From Muscardinus avellanarius (Eukaryota > Chordata > Mammalia > Rodentia > Gliridae), in NCBI GenBank assembly GCA_963383645.1, contig OY726560.1:87273093-87337092 (forward strand): DNA of 64,000 nt, in the 5' to 3' direction. Positions within the stretch are counted from its first letter, which is position 1, and each line of letters starts with the position of its first letter. The notes below the pieces were generated by a model that did not search any database, was not told the DNA's origin, and saw nothing but the letters and a program-made list of their open reading frames with translations. The position numbers and the translations under genes are program-made. Below are positions 22,147 through 36,200 of the stretch, one piece after another.

Positions 22147-25100
22147 CAAGAATTGAACTCAGGGGCATTTTACCTCCAAGCTACAACCTCAAGTCCTATG
22201 TTTTATTTTGAAACAGGGTTTCATTAAGTTGCGGAGGACTCTCTTAAGTTTCTTTTTTTCTTTTACATTCTACCTCTGAGCTCTCCTTTTTATTCTTTCT
22301 TTTTCTTTTCTTTTTTTTTTTTTTTTTTCTTTGTGGTACTAGGGATGGAACCCAGGAGAATTCTACCTCCAAGCTACACCCCGTGCCCTATTTTTTAGTC
22401 CTTAAGTTTGAAACAGGGTCTTATTGAGTTGCAAAAGACCTAAGTAGCTGAGGCCGTCCTCAAACCATGATCCTCCTGTCTCTGCCTCCCGAATGCTGGG
22501 ATTACAAGTGTGCACCACCCTGCCCAGATTTTATTCTTTATTTCTTTTTTTTTTTTTTTTTTTTGGTGGTACTGGGGTTCCTGGAAGCCCTTCTTCCTCC
22601 GGGCTACACTCCCAGACCTATTTTATATTTTTGAAACAGGGTCTCTTACGCCAGCACGGCTGGCTTCGAACCTGCGCGATCCTCCTGTCTCCGCCTCCCA
22701 AGCGCGGGGATTACAAGTGTGCGCCACCACGCCCCGCAAAAAGCCGGTTGTGGTGGCGCACACTTTTTTTTTTTTTTTTTTTTTTTTTATTCTTTATTTC
22801 TGAAATAAGGTCTTACTAAGTTGCAGAGGGCCTAAGTTGCTGAAGCTGGACACAAACTTGCAGTTCTTCTGTCTCAGCCTCCCAAGTACCGGGATTACAA
22901 GCTTATGCCACCATGCCCGGCTCTCTCTGAGGTTGGCCTCAAACCTGTGATCCTCCTGTCTCAGCCTCCCAAGTACTGGGATTACAGGCATGCACTACCA
23001 TGCCTCTCGAGGGCTTACTTCTTTATAGTCCTCCAACACAATTCCTAGTAGTTAGCAACTAAAGAGCTACCTACATGTAATGAGATATTCCAAACCCTGC
23101 TGCCACCTGCCACCCAGAATCCCACATCATACCTGAAAGCAAGTATATTTATAGACTGAGCCACCAGTGAGCTGGGGTACGACAGAGAGTGTGGCCACAT
23201 CCACATATTGGTTAGGAAAGAGGAAGAGATCTACACAGCAGCCTTGGGCCACACACTCTTTGGCCAGTGTCTGATAGGCACCTGTCTGGGGCTGGAACAG
23301 AGTCTGGGGAGAAACAAAAGAAATGTTCAGATCTCTCAGTTTTGCCCTATTTGAGAATGGTATATGTAATACAGGGATAGTCAAATACTTATAAAATTTC
23401 ACATCTACAATAGTAGCAGAAAGGTCTCTAAAGATACAAGAATCCTCCCCACTGTCCAGTCCCACACCTTCTCCTTGTCCGTGTTGATCAGCTTTCTGTC
23501 GTCTCTGTTCTTTAGCTTCCCTGGGGCCTCTGCAATAGGAAGGGATGTGTGGAATACAAACAGCTTCCCTGGACACTCAGCAGCCTGGAGCAGAAGAAAG
23601 CACCACTTTTTTATTCTTTCCTTTATTCATCCATTTCCATTCATCCCTTCCCTCATCATTTAATTAAGCACCAACTATGTCAGGCAGGCTGACTTAGACA
23701 GTCATCAATCACTGAAGAAAGGAAAGCTGCATTCTAGGAGGTAATATGTAAGAGGAAAGTATGGTAGAGGGGGTTGCTGAGGACTTCAGCCTTACCTTCA
23801 GAGCTTCCATCCCAGCCTGGATAACTGGGGCAAAGACTGTCTCTGTCTCCCTTGTGTCCACAAACATTTCTGGAATCTGATCCAATAAGCTAAAAAAAAT
23901 AGGTGATGGGAGACAAGTGAAATCATTATCCAGATTTCATATGTCAGCCAGGCATGGTGGCACACGCTTGTAATCCCAGTATTCGGGAGGCTGAGACAGG
24001 AGGATCATGGTTCGCAGACAGCCTCAGCTACTTAGTGAGGCCCTCTGCAACTTAGTGAGGCCCTGTTTCAAAATAAAGAATAAAAAAATAGGGCAAGGGC
24101 AAGGGGTGTAGCTCGGAGGTCGAATGCCCCTGTGTTCCATCCCCAGAAACACAAAAAACAAACAAACAAAAAAAGCAGATTTCAGTTCTTAATTCCCTCA
24201 AGAGTCATCTGGCCCCTTAGACTCTGAAAACTCCTGATCCACAGTCCCTGGCTTATACCCCTTGCACAGTTTTACCCCCTCCATACCTCCTTCACCCCCA
24301 CAATCTGGCTCTTACCTGGTAATTACTGCCCGAGACTCATTGACATTGACCAGGAAGCCATCCAGCAGTGGCACAAACATGTCAGCCACATCAGAAACGA
24401 CCATCATCTGTGGCTGGGCCAGCGAGCTCTTCACATTGTAGAAGTGGAGCACCTTATTGTAGGTGACAAAGCCAACGCGGATTGCTGACACTTCTGCCCC
24501 GCCCTCCCTGTAGATGGTGACATTGTTACCCAACGTTGCCACCTTCTCCACCACCCACAACTTCTTAACATCAAGCTCCATCTGCTCAGTCAGTCCACAC
24601 CCCATCATTAACAAAAGGAAGCACCTTGGCTCCGTGACTCTCACCTAGGTAGATAGTCTAACAGTGATTTGAGCTCCTCACAGAGGAGCCTAACAAGACC
24701 AGTCCTGATGGCATTGTAGGAGACATCAATCATGAAGATGAAGGCAGGAGGACTGGGAAACTTATTGTTCTGCAGAGGAAGGAAATGTTGGGGGGAAAGG
24801 CAGTATGGTAAGCAGGCAGCATCAAAGGGGACAACGGAAGGGTGAGGGATATAATAACAGCAATTCTTAGCTGTCTCATTATCCTCTGCCCAGTAGTCCT
24901 CCCCTGCTACCTTCCCTCACCTTGCAGTAATCTACAGTGGCCAAGAATTCATAAGAGCCCAAGGATAGTTCAGGACGGTCATAGGCATCCACACGTTTGC
25001 CGGTATGATCCAGATGTTGAAAATACTGGGGAGGAACTGTGGGGAGTACGCAGTGTGTTACTCAAAGGTCCACTCTCGGTACATCTAGCCCTGGCTGAGC

Positions 25101-28100
25101 TGACCCCCATCACTCCACTGCCCCACATCCCACATGTGCCCTACTTCCCCCACTGCTGAGAACTGAACCCTCATCTATACTTAATTAGAAAGAGAACAGT
25201 AAAGACCCTCCCCCCTTAAGCCCCATCTCCATAAGCATACCATCATTGATGCAGCTGCAGAAGCAGCACTGGAAGCGCCTCCCTCCCTCAATGAATTGCA
25301 TGAAGGGGCACATGTACGCTTTGCAGCGATTGCAACGCAAAGGGCCAGATTCCCCATGGTCCACAACATACGGGGCAGCCTAGAAAGCAAAGGAGAGGGG
25401 TGCAGACATAGAAGGAAGCTGGATTCAGACAGGTGACAACAGGTGAGGAACAACCTGAGGCAGAAGGGTCATGGATCAGATATTCTGCCAGGGAGTACAG
25501 TGGAAAGGAATGAGGACAAATGGTGAGGGTCCTGATCATAGGAAAATGTCCCTAAAAGTCTAAATTCCTCATTTCCCTCTTCTTACTCCCCATCCTAGAC
25601 TGGATTTCTCTCTGAAAAAGGAGTGTGAAACTGGCCACAGCCAACCCAGGGAGCTTCCATGAGGATCTGAGGAGAGAATCAGAGATTGTCCAGGATTCTT
25701 GTTTTGATCTTCAATCTCTTCCATTCTTGCTCTAGACACCTTGACTCCTGCTTCCTTCCCTAAGTATCTATGGCATTTCTTCCTATCACTCATGATAGGA
25801 TTCATAGCTACTGATGTCCCAGGCATAGGTGCCCTATGGATAAAAGACCAGTGTCCAACCATCCTACTGGGTCCCAGAGAAAAAGAGAGGGAAGACAGAG
25901 AGAAGCAGAATATATACTGAGTCTTGGCTTTTGGTTCTAAATAACTGTAACATTAGATAAGTAAGGCATGAATATGAGAATAATCTTTCAATGCCTAGAA
26001 AATCAACTGCCTAGCTCTTTTTTTTATGCTGGCTTCAGATACCAGAGTGACTGATCCGGCCCCAGATCAGATGAGATACAGAGTACTGGATCCTAATGTG
26101 CCTTTCTCTTGTATGATGCGCTAATGTCCCTAAAGCTACCTGGGGTAACAAGACAACCAATAAGGAAAAACAGAATGATGTACTTCTCATCTGGAGAGAA
26201 CCATGCAGTGAGAAGTTCCCACATCCAGTAGTCTTCACCCTACAAGTTGTCCATGCCTCTTTCATACAGTTTTTTCATCCTACTAACCCTGGTCCCACCC
26301 AACAGTTTATCAAGCTTTTGCTCTCATCTCTACCATTTTTTCCAGGCATGGGCCCTGGGAAAGAAAGCTCCTGAAAGCAGGGCACAGCAGCACACACTTG
26401 TAATCCCAGTACTTGGGAGACTGAGACAAGAAGATGGCAAGTTCACAGCCTGCCTCAGCTACATTGTGAGGCCCACTGCAACTTAGTGAGACCCTGTTTC
26501 AAAAATAAAGAATAAAGGTGGGCATAGTGGCACACATTTGTAATCCCAGAATTTGGAGGCTGAGACAGGAGGATCGTGGTTTGTGGACAGCCTCAGCTAC
26601 TTAGATCATTTGTAACCCAGTGAGACCCTGTTTCAAAATAAAAAATAAGACACAGGGATGAGAGTGTAGCTCAAAGGTAGAATGTCCATGGGTTCTATCC
26701 CAAATACTACAGAAAGGAAGGAAGGGAGGAAGGAAGGAAGGAAGGAAGAAAGGAAGGAAGGAAGGAAGGAAGGAAGGAAGGAAGGAAGGAAGGAAAGTTC
26801 CTGAAGATACTGCCCCCTCCTGCCCAACCAAGAGGTCTTCCATGACACTAGCCAAAATCACATCTAGGAAAAAGGCTTACTACCCTTCTCTTCCTCTCAT
26901 TATATTCTAGCCCCTTCCTTGACTTACCTCCTCTGGGGGCAGCCTTGCCAATGGCTTGATGACAGCTGCTAGGGGCACCTGAGCCTGCTTTGCCATGTCA
27001 GATGTACAAGGAATATTATAGGATGTGCATCGGATGTATCGGGGACTTGCATTCCCTGAAGGAAGGAGAAATGAGTCAGATCACTGAATTCCTCCAAATG
27101 TCAGCTTTCCATTGGTAATTAACTCCATCACCTCCACAAATGCTACAGTTGATGGTGGCTTCCCTACCACCCCCAGAATGACTGGTAAGAGGAATGGTCT
27201 CTGGATAATGACTGACAAAAGCCCCATCCACAAGCTGATAACCTTGGCAAAAAAAAAGCCTCCATCATGAGGAGTTAATGCCCCTCTCACCTTGGTCTTT
27301 TACCACGAAGTTGGTGGTGACTAAGGGTGGCACCTGGCCCCGTACACCAGTAATAAATGGCTCTGAACCCCGGTTGTTTCTGTCATCTTCAATGACCTGA
27401 ATCTGCAGGGAAGAAGTAAAATCAGTGAGGTGATAGAAGAAAAGGAAGTGCCAGGTTCCAGAGCTCTAGGAGAAAGGCTAGAGCTGAAGCACAGAAACTA
27501 GCAATTTGCCAAAAAACAACTCATGCACCAGGCCTACTCTCCTTCTGTTTTGCTTTGTTTTTGTGGTACTGGGGATGGAACCCAGGGGCATTCTACTTCT
27601 AAGCTACACCCCCAGCCCTATTTTTTTTTTTTCTTTATTTTGAAATAGGGTATCACTGAGTTGCAAAGGGCTTCACTAAGTAGCTGAGGCTATCTGCAAA
27701 CTATGATCCTCCTGTTTCAGCCTACCAAATGCTGGGATTACAAGCATGCACCACCACACCAAGCTCCTGCTCTCCTTCTGGATACCATAGCAAATGCTAA
27801 TCTTCCACCCTACAGTCGGCAGAGAAATGCTGAGCAGGTCATACTGAGAATGGGCTTCTTGACGAATTACTCCCTGAACCCCAATCAGTACTGAGCACTT
27901 TCTTATTCCCTCCACTCCAGAAAAGCTCCAGCTCTGATCACAGACCATCAAACATGATTAGATTATAATCCTCCCCCCCAAAAAAACCTTCCCTCCTTCC
28001 CCACTCCCAAGACACATTGAGTAAAAGCAAAAAAAACAGACATCAGTGACCATGGAAAAATGAATCTACCTGGAATGACTCTAAATGAAATTAACAAGGA

Positions 28101-30612
28101 AAAGGGTGAAGAGAGAATTAAACAGCCAGAAATGGTCAGGTAAGGCAAGGAAGCAGATGCTGCCTTCCTTTCAGAGAAGCAACTGAGTATATATGGGAGA
28201 AAATAAGTACCCAATCCTCAGCCCCTCCCCCCACTTTGACAGACAGTGAAGGGAGAAAAAAAAGGATATGCAAAGCTGATAATCAGATCCTCGTGCAGGC
28301 TGGTGATCTTTGGTCAGTTACTTCAAGACGAGTTTGGTAAAACCAGAAAAAGTAAAGGGTAAATAAGACTCTGTATCCTAGACCAGAAAGGGTGAGGCCT
28401 AGAAATATATCAGAGTCAAAGACTTTCCAGAAGAAAAAGTGGTCCACCCTATCCCAAATGAGCAGTTCTTTTTCCGTAAGAAATGCCAGTTTGGGATATA
28501 AATCTGTACATTATCAGCCACCTACCTACCTATGGTTTTCCACAATAGACCAACCCAAAATGGAAGGATCAACTTTGTCCTGTTCCATCACATGTCACAC
28601 AGACTCCTGGAGGAGCCAGTAGGACTAAAACCACAGTTTAACATGCCATATGCCCTATCCTTATAGTCTGACCATCTACCATCCCATACTCAAGGCACTG
28701 CTAACAGCTTGCTACCTCTTCAGTACATGGCAACTGCAGTCATGCATATCCTTCAGCTTATAAAAGCAAGGATTCAGAAGGGCTAAGGGAAGAGAACGGA
28801 TAGGAATGGACAGGGATGGACATGGTGGATGAAGTGAAGATGAGGTCAAAGGCATGCATGGATAACACTAACACAGGAATGACACGCACATACATCCACC
28901 CCCTGCACTTACTGGACTAGGAATGGCATCAGGGTCTATTCTGTGCCTGGTTTTCTGCTGAGGAGGCAGCTCATTTAGTTGCTTTTAGTGTTTTAATAAA
29001 AAAAGGCAGCAGGGGAATACAGGAAGGGAGACAAAAGAACAAGAGGCAGAAGTTACTTCTCTCAACCCTGATAAGACATAAACAGCTGGAGCCCAGCTCA
29101 GACTGCGAACATCAGGCCCCCGCGAGATCAGAAATTCCAAGTCTCTGGCCCAACACAGAGGACTCAGTGGCTTAGACTATGATGCAAGTTAAAGAATGGG
29201 GAAAAACCAGGAGGCAAACAGGGGTTACAGGAGGGCCTGAATGGGCAAAACCTTAAGGGGGAAGAGGGATTTTCCCTCCAAAAGACCAAATCTCCTATCT
29301 AAGGGTTCTTATTATCCTCTGAGAAGCTTCACTTATATCCAGCCAGACTCTCCTTCCTACTGTGATGAAGGAGAAAGGAAGAAGGGGCTACTCAATCCTC
29401 CCAGGTCCCCCTTAACCAGCAGGCTCTCTTGCCATGGTGATTCCCCAAAGGAAGAGGGAAAAGTACAGAATGGAATATGACAATGGCTAAGCATGGAGAG
29501 GTAACTGACATAGCGATGTTAAAGACAGGACTACAAAGTAGCTCCTACTTGGGAATACAGTCTCGGCCTCTGTCCTGAATCTGATAAAGAGAGCCTGAGG
29601 ATGCTGATGGCTGTAAGGCTGAGATTCAACCTCCTCCTGAGTCTCTCCAGCGGGACTTCACAGACACACTGTCCTTGTACACTGTAGATCACTATTCCCC
29701 ATCCACACAGCAGGGATTAACCAACCAAAAGTACTGGGGCTTCTTAAAACACTTTCCAAGTAGGAGCAGAGAGGAACCAGTAGGGCTTTCCTGCTCTCAA
29801 CACCTAACATTAGAGATTACCCACCTGCTCTACTCCTAAGGAATAATGCTGGGGACAAGACCCAGCCACTATTCCACAGAAGGACACAGGTGACATGCTA
29901 TGTATGTAGTGACAACACAGCCATCAACCCAAGCTCTACCAACACTGCAAATTATTCTTGGCTTCCCTGTGCAACTATGAAGTAAAACTGCCCCTATAAG
30001 ACTGCTGGAACAGCAAGTTCTAGTTCACAGTAAAAAATTAAGAGTGCCAATAAAAAAACTTTTTTAAATAAAATATTATATCTAGGCTAAATTTAGGCCT
30101 ACAAGAAGATGAATGGAAAGGGAAAATATCAGAAAATGCTAAGCAAACGTCATCTGGGTCAATCTGCTTATCTGGCAGACAAAAACACCCTCTTCATGAC
30201 CACATAATAATCTACTTACAGGGCTGGGGATGGCATCCGGGTCCAGGCGCTTAGGAGGCAGGGGCTGAGGAGGCCCGGGCTGACTGCCAAAGTTGGGTGC
30301 TCCAGGGTAGGGGCTCCCATAACTGGGCTGAGGACCCCGGGCTGGTCCAAAGGAACCTGAGAAACAAGGGCACAGGTTGGTAAAGTCAAAAATTCCCTCC
30401 TTGTAGCCAGGCGTGGTGGCGCATGATTGTAATCCCAGCATTTGGGAGGCTGAGACTGGAGGATAGCGGCTCGCAGACAGCCTCAGCTACTTAGTGAGGC
30501 CCTCTACAACTCAGTAAGACCCTGTTTCAAAATAAAGAATTTAAAAAAAAAAAAAATCAGGCTGAGGGTGTAGCTCTGAGTTAGAATTACCCTGGGTTCC
30601 ATCCGCAGTACC

Positions 30613-30650
<38 letters not shown>

Positions 30651-30863
30651 ACTAGGGGAGCTGGGCGTGGTGGTGCATGCTTGTCATCCCAGCATTCAGG
30701 AGACTGAGACGGGAGGATCGTGGTTCATGGTTTGCGGACAGCCTCAGCTACTTAGTGAGGCCCTTTGTAACTCAGTGAGACCCTGTTTCAAAATAAAGAA
30801 TAAAAAATAGGAATGAGGGTGTAGCTCAGAGGTCAAATGCCCCTGGGTTCCATCCCCAGACTG

Positions 30864-30899
<36 letters not shown>

Positions 30900-31491
30900 C
30901 CTTGTGTCATCATAGTTTTTTTTTTTTTTTTTTGGGGGGGGGACGTGGGAGTGGGGAATGGAACCTAGGAGCATTCTACATCAAGCTACGCCCCCAGCCT
31001 TTTTTTTTTTTTTTTTTTTGCAGTACTGGGGATAGAACCCAGGGGCATTCTACTTCTGAGCTACACCCCCAGCCTGATTTTTTATTCTTTATTTTGAAAG
31101 AGTATCTCACTGAGTTGCAAAGGGCCTCACTAAGTAGCTGAAGCTGGCCATGAACTGTGATACTCCTGTCTCAGCCTCCCAAATGCTGGGATTACAAGCA
31201 TGTACCACCACACCTGGCTTCCCCCAGCCCTTTTTATCTTTATTCTTTGAAAGAGTGTCTTGCTAGGTTGGTGAGGCTGGCCTTAAACCTGTGATCCTCC
31301 TGTCTCAGCCTCTCAATTACTGCTTCCCTGTCTCTTGTCTGTGTGTGATACCAAGGATTGAACCCAAAGGCTACAACCCTAACCCTTTTTATTTTTTTAT
31401 TTATTATGTGTGGTACCGAGTATTAAACCCAGAGGCATTTTACCTCTGAGCTACACCCCAAGTTCTATTTTATTTTATTAAAATTTTATTT

Positions 31492-31538
<47 letters not shown>

Positions 31539-32788
31539 CACTGGGGATTGAACACAAGAATTGTACCTCCGAGCTAATCCTCAGCCCTACTGTATTTTTA
31601 TTTTAAACAGGCGGGAGCCAGCCCAACATGGTGGTGCACGCTTGTGAGGCCCTCCACAACTCAGTGAGACCCTGTTTCGAAATAAACAATAAAATATAGG
31701 ACAGGGGATGTAGCTCAGAGGTCGAATGCCCCTGAGTTCTATCCCCAGTACCAAAAAAAAAAGGGGGGACAGGAGCCGGGCATGATGGTGCCTGCTTGTA
31801 ATCCCAGCATTCAGGAGGCAGAGACCGAAGGATCGCAGTTTGAGAACAACCTCAGCTACTTAGTGAGGCCCTTTGCAACTCAGTGAGACCCTGTTTCAAT
31901 CAAAAAAATAAAAAAATAGCCTGGCGTCGTGGCGCATGCTTGTAACCCCAACATTCAGAAGGATCACAGTTCAAGGACACCCTTAGCTACTACTTAGTGA
32001 GGCCCTTTGCAACTCAGTGAGACCCTGTTTCAAATTAAAAAGAATAAAAAAGCTGGGCATGGTGACACACACTTGTAATCCCAGCATTTGGGAGGCTGAG
32101 ACCTGAGGATCATGGTTTACAGACAGCTTCAGCTACTTAGTGAGGCCCTTTGCAACTCAGTGAGACCCGGTTTCAAAATAAAGAATAAAAAAAGGGCAGG
32201 GGGTGTAGCTCAGAGGTCGAATGTCCCTGGGTTCCATCCCCAGACCCGCAAAAAATAAAATAAAATAAAATATAGGGCTGGGGCTGTAGCTTGGAGGTAG
32301 ACTGCCCCTGGGTTCTATCCTCAGTACTGGAAAAAAAAAAAAAAATTAGGGCTATGGTGCCAGGAATGGTAGCGCTCACCTGTAACCCCAGTACTTGGGA
32401 GGCTGAGACAGGAGGATCAAGGTTCGCAGCCAGCCTCAGCTGACTAAGTGAGGCTCTCTGCAACTTCATGAGACTGTTTCAAAATAAAGAAAAAATAAAT
32501 AAAGCTGGGCATGGTTGTGTACTCTAGTAAACCCAGCGCTTGGGAGGTTGAGACAGGACCATCGCACAGGTTCGAAGCCAGCCTCAGCTACTGAGTGAGG
32601 CTCTCAGCAATTTAGTGAGGCCCTGTTTCCAAATAAAGTATAAAATAGACCTGGAAGTATAGTCCCGAGGTAAAAAAGGCCCTGGGTTCTACCTCCAGTA
32701 CCACAAAAAAAAAAAAAAAAAAAAATTGTCTGGGTGTGTAGCTCCAAGGTATAATGCCCCTGAGTTTAATCTCCAGTACCACTAATAA

Positions 32789-32836
<48 letters not shown>

Positions 32837-33128
32837 TAAAGAAAAAGGATGTCACTAGGTTAATGAGAATCTCACTATTTGCTGAGGCTGTGCTCAAACT
32901 TGTAAGTCTGTTTCAGCCTCCCATATATTGGGATTACAAGAATGAACCACCACACCTGGCTTTTATTTTTATTCTGAAACAGGGTCTTGAGAGGTTAATG
33001 AGAGTATATTTGCTGAGGCTGTCCTCAAACCGGTGATCCTCCTACCTCAGCCTTTCAAGTACTGGGATTACAGTTGTGTTCCACCATGCCTGGTATCCCA
33101 TTTATTTTATTTATTTATTTATTTGTTT

Positions 33129-33159
<31 letters not shown>

Positions 33160-33215
33160 GTGGTACTGAGGTTTGAACCCAGGGGCATTTTCCTTCTGAG
33201 CTATACCCCTAGCGC

Positions 33216-33259
<44 letters not shown>

Positions 33260-36200
33260 AGGGGGGCAGTGGTAGAGATAGAACCCAGGGGCATTCTACC
33301 TCTGGGCTATATACCTAGCCCTATTTTATTTTTTTATTTTGAAACAGGGTCTGGCCAGCCATATTTTTTATTCTTTATTTTATTTTATTTTTGGTGGTAC
33401 TGGGGTTCCTGGAAGCCCTTCTACCTCCGGGCTATATTCCCAGATCTATTTTATACTTTTTTATTTTTGGAAACAGGGTCTCTTAAGCCAGCGAGGCTGG
33501 CTTCGAACCTGTGCGATCCTCCTGTCTCCGCCTTCCAAGCGCGGGGATTATAAGCGTGAGCCACCATGCCCAGCGTACTTTTATTCTTTATTTTAAAACA
33601 GGGTCTCAGCCAGGCGTGATGGCGCACGCTTGTAATCCCCGTGCTTGGGAGGCTGAGACAGTAGGATCACATGGGTTCGAAGCCAGCCTCAGCTACTTAG
33701 TGAGGCTTTCAGCAACTTAGTGAGACCCTGTTTCCAAATTAAAAAAAAAGGTCTGGGAGTATAGCCCAGAGGTAGAAAGCCTCTGGGTTCCACCCCCAGT
33801 ACCACCAAAAAAAAACAGGGTCTCTTAGCCTGGCGTGTTGGCGCACACTTGTAATCCCCGCGCTTGGGAGGCTGAGGTTCGAAGCCAGGTTCGCACAGGT
33901 TCGAAGCCAGCCTCAGCTAATTAGTGAGGCTCTCTCAGCAACTTAGTGAGACCCTGTTTCCAAATAAAATATAAAATGGGTCTGGGAGTATAGTCTGGAA
34001 GTAGAAAGCCTCTGGGTTCCACCCCTAGTACCACAAAAAAAAAAAAAAAAAAAAAAAACCAGGGTCTCACTAAGTTGTGGAGGGCCTTACTAAGTAGCTG
34101 AGGCTGACAGTGAACCTGCAAATCTCCAGTCTCAGCCTCTGAAGTACTAGGATTACAAGCATGCATCACCACACCCAGCTTATTTTTTGTTTTGAAATAG
34201 GGTCTCACTAGGTTGCTGAGAGTTATGCTATATTGTTGAGATGTCCCCAAATTTGTGATCCTCCAGTCTCGATTTCCCAAGCAGTAGAATTACAGGTGTA
34301 CGCCCAGCTTCCCTGGATCTTTTTTTTTTTTTTTTTTTGGCAGTACTAGGGATGGAACCCCGGGGCTTTCTACCTCCAAGCTACATCCCCAGCCCTATTT
34401 TTTTATTCTTTATTTTGAAACAGGGTCTCACTGAGTTGCAAAGGGCCTAAGTAGTAGCTGAGGCTGTCCACAAACTGCCCTCCTCCTGTCTCAGCCTCCC
34501 AAGTACTGGGATTATAAGTGTACAACACTTCACCCGGCCCCTATATCTTTGTGGGGGGTGGGGGGGCGGTACTGGAGTGAGACCCAGGGGCATTCTACCT
34601 CCAGGCTACACCCCAGCCCTAATTTTTATTCTTTATTTTTGGAACAGGGTTTGTTTCAGCTGAGGCTGGCTTTGAACCTGCGCAATCCTGTCTCAGCCGC
34701 CCAAATGCTGGGATTACAAGCATGCACCACCACACCCGGCTAGCCTCAGCTAACTTAGTGAGGCTCTTTGCAACTCAGTGAGACCATTTCAAAAAATAAA
34801 AGAATAAGATGGGCATGGTGGCACACACTTGTAATCCCAGCATTCTGGAGGCTGAGACCAGAGGATCGTGGTTCGCGAACAGCCTCAGCTACTTAGTGAG
34901 GCCCTCCACAACTTAGTGAGACCCTGTTTCAAAATATAGAATAAAAATTAGGGCAGGGGGTGTAGCTCAGAGGTAGAATTCCCCTGGGTTCCATGCTGTA
35001 GATGAGCTGGGTGTGGTGGCACATGCTTGTAATCCCAGTACTTGGGAGACTGAGGCAGGAGGATCATAGGTTTGTAGCCGGCTTTAGCTACTGAGACTCT
35101 GTTTCAAAATAAAAGAATAAAAAATTGGGCTGGGGGTGCAGCTCAGAAGTAGAATGCCCTAGGTTCAATCACCAGTACTGCAAAAAAAGAAATAAACTGT
35201 AGAAATAGCAAGAGCCTGTGCTTGCTCTGAGAAATTATACACTGTTGCACTGGCTGTGATGAGAGCCTCTGTTTCCTTATTTTCCTCTGTGATCTAGTCT
35301 TGATATGCAAAATCCAGCTATATTTGGTACCTCTAGTTCCCTATTTTTCTCTGTGACCTGACCTTGATATACAAGATGTAAGCTCAATATGTTACCTCAA
35401 AGCACCACCAACTAATGGGGCAACTGATAGAGCAGAGATAGAAAAAATATACTAACACTTACACTGACCAACAACAAGATAATACCACCTGCCTAAAGTG
35501 ACTTGCTAACCCCATTGTCCTGGGAACACTGTTAAGAACACACCAATAGGAAAACTTTATGGCTGTGGTCTGAGACCCTGTGGGAGCCAGAGCTCCACCT
35601 TTGGGCTCTCCAGTGTGCCTGTCAGGCACGCTGCTTTTCTTCTCTTCCCCTTCTATTTCCTACTGACTTTTTTGTTTTCCAAGTACTGTGGATGGAACTA
35701 GGGGCATTCTACCTCCGAGCTACACTCCCAGCCCCTATTTTTTATTCCTTATTTTGAAAAAGGGTCTCACTGAGTTGCAAAGGACCTTACTAAGTAGTAG
35801 CTGAGGCTGTCCAGAAACCGTGATCCTCCTGTCTCAGCCTCCCAAATGCTGGGATTATAAAGCATCCTACTGACTTTTTTTTTTTCTGGGTCTGGGTCTG
35901 GAACCTAGGGGCATTCGACCCCTGAACTATATCCCCAGCCCTATTTTTTAGAGTCTCTTAAGCCAGCATGGCTGGCTTCAAACCTGCGCAATCCTCCTGT
36001 CTCCGCCTCCCAAGCACGGAGATTACAAGCGTGCGCCACCACAACCGGCTGCCTATTAGTTTTAATTTCCCTATTCAACAATTATACTTAAATAGAGAAA
36101 AAGAGCCCAAAGCACCATTATAAACTGTAACACTTTTGGCCTCTACACAGAACTTGGGGAACACTCACCATTTTGCTGCAGTTGGTAGCCCGACTGTGGT

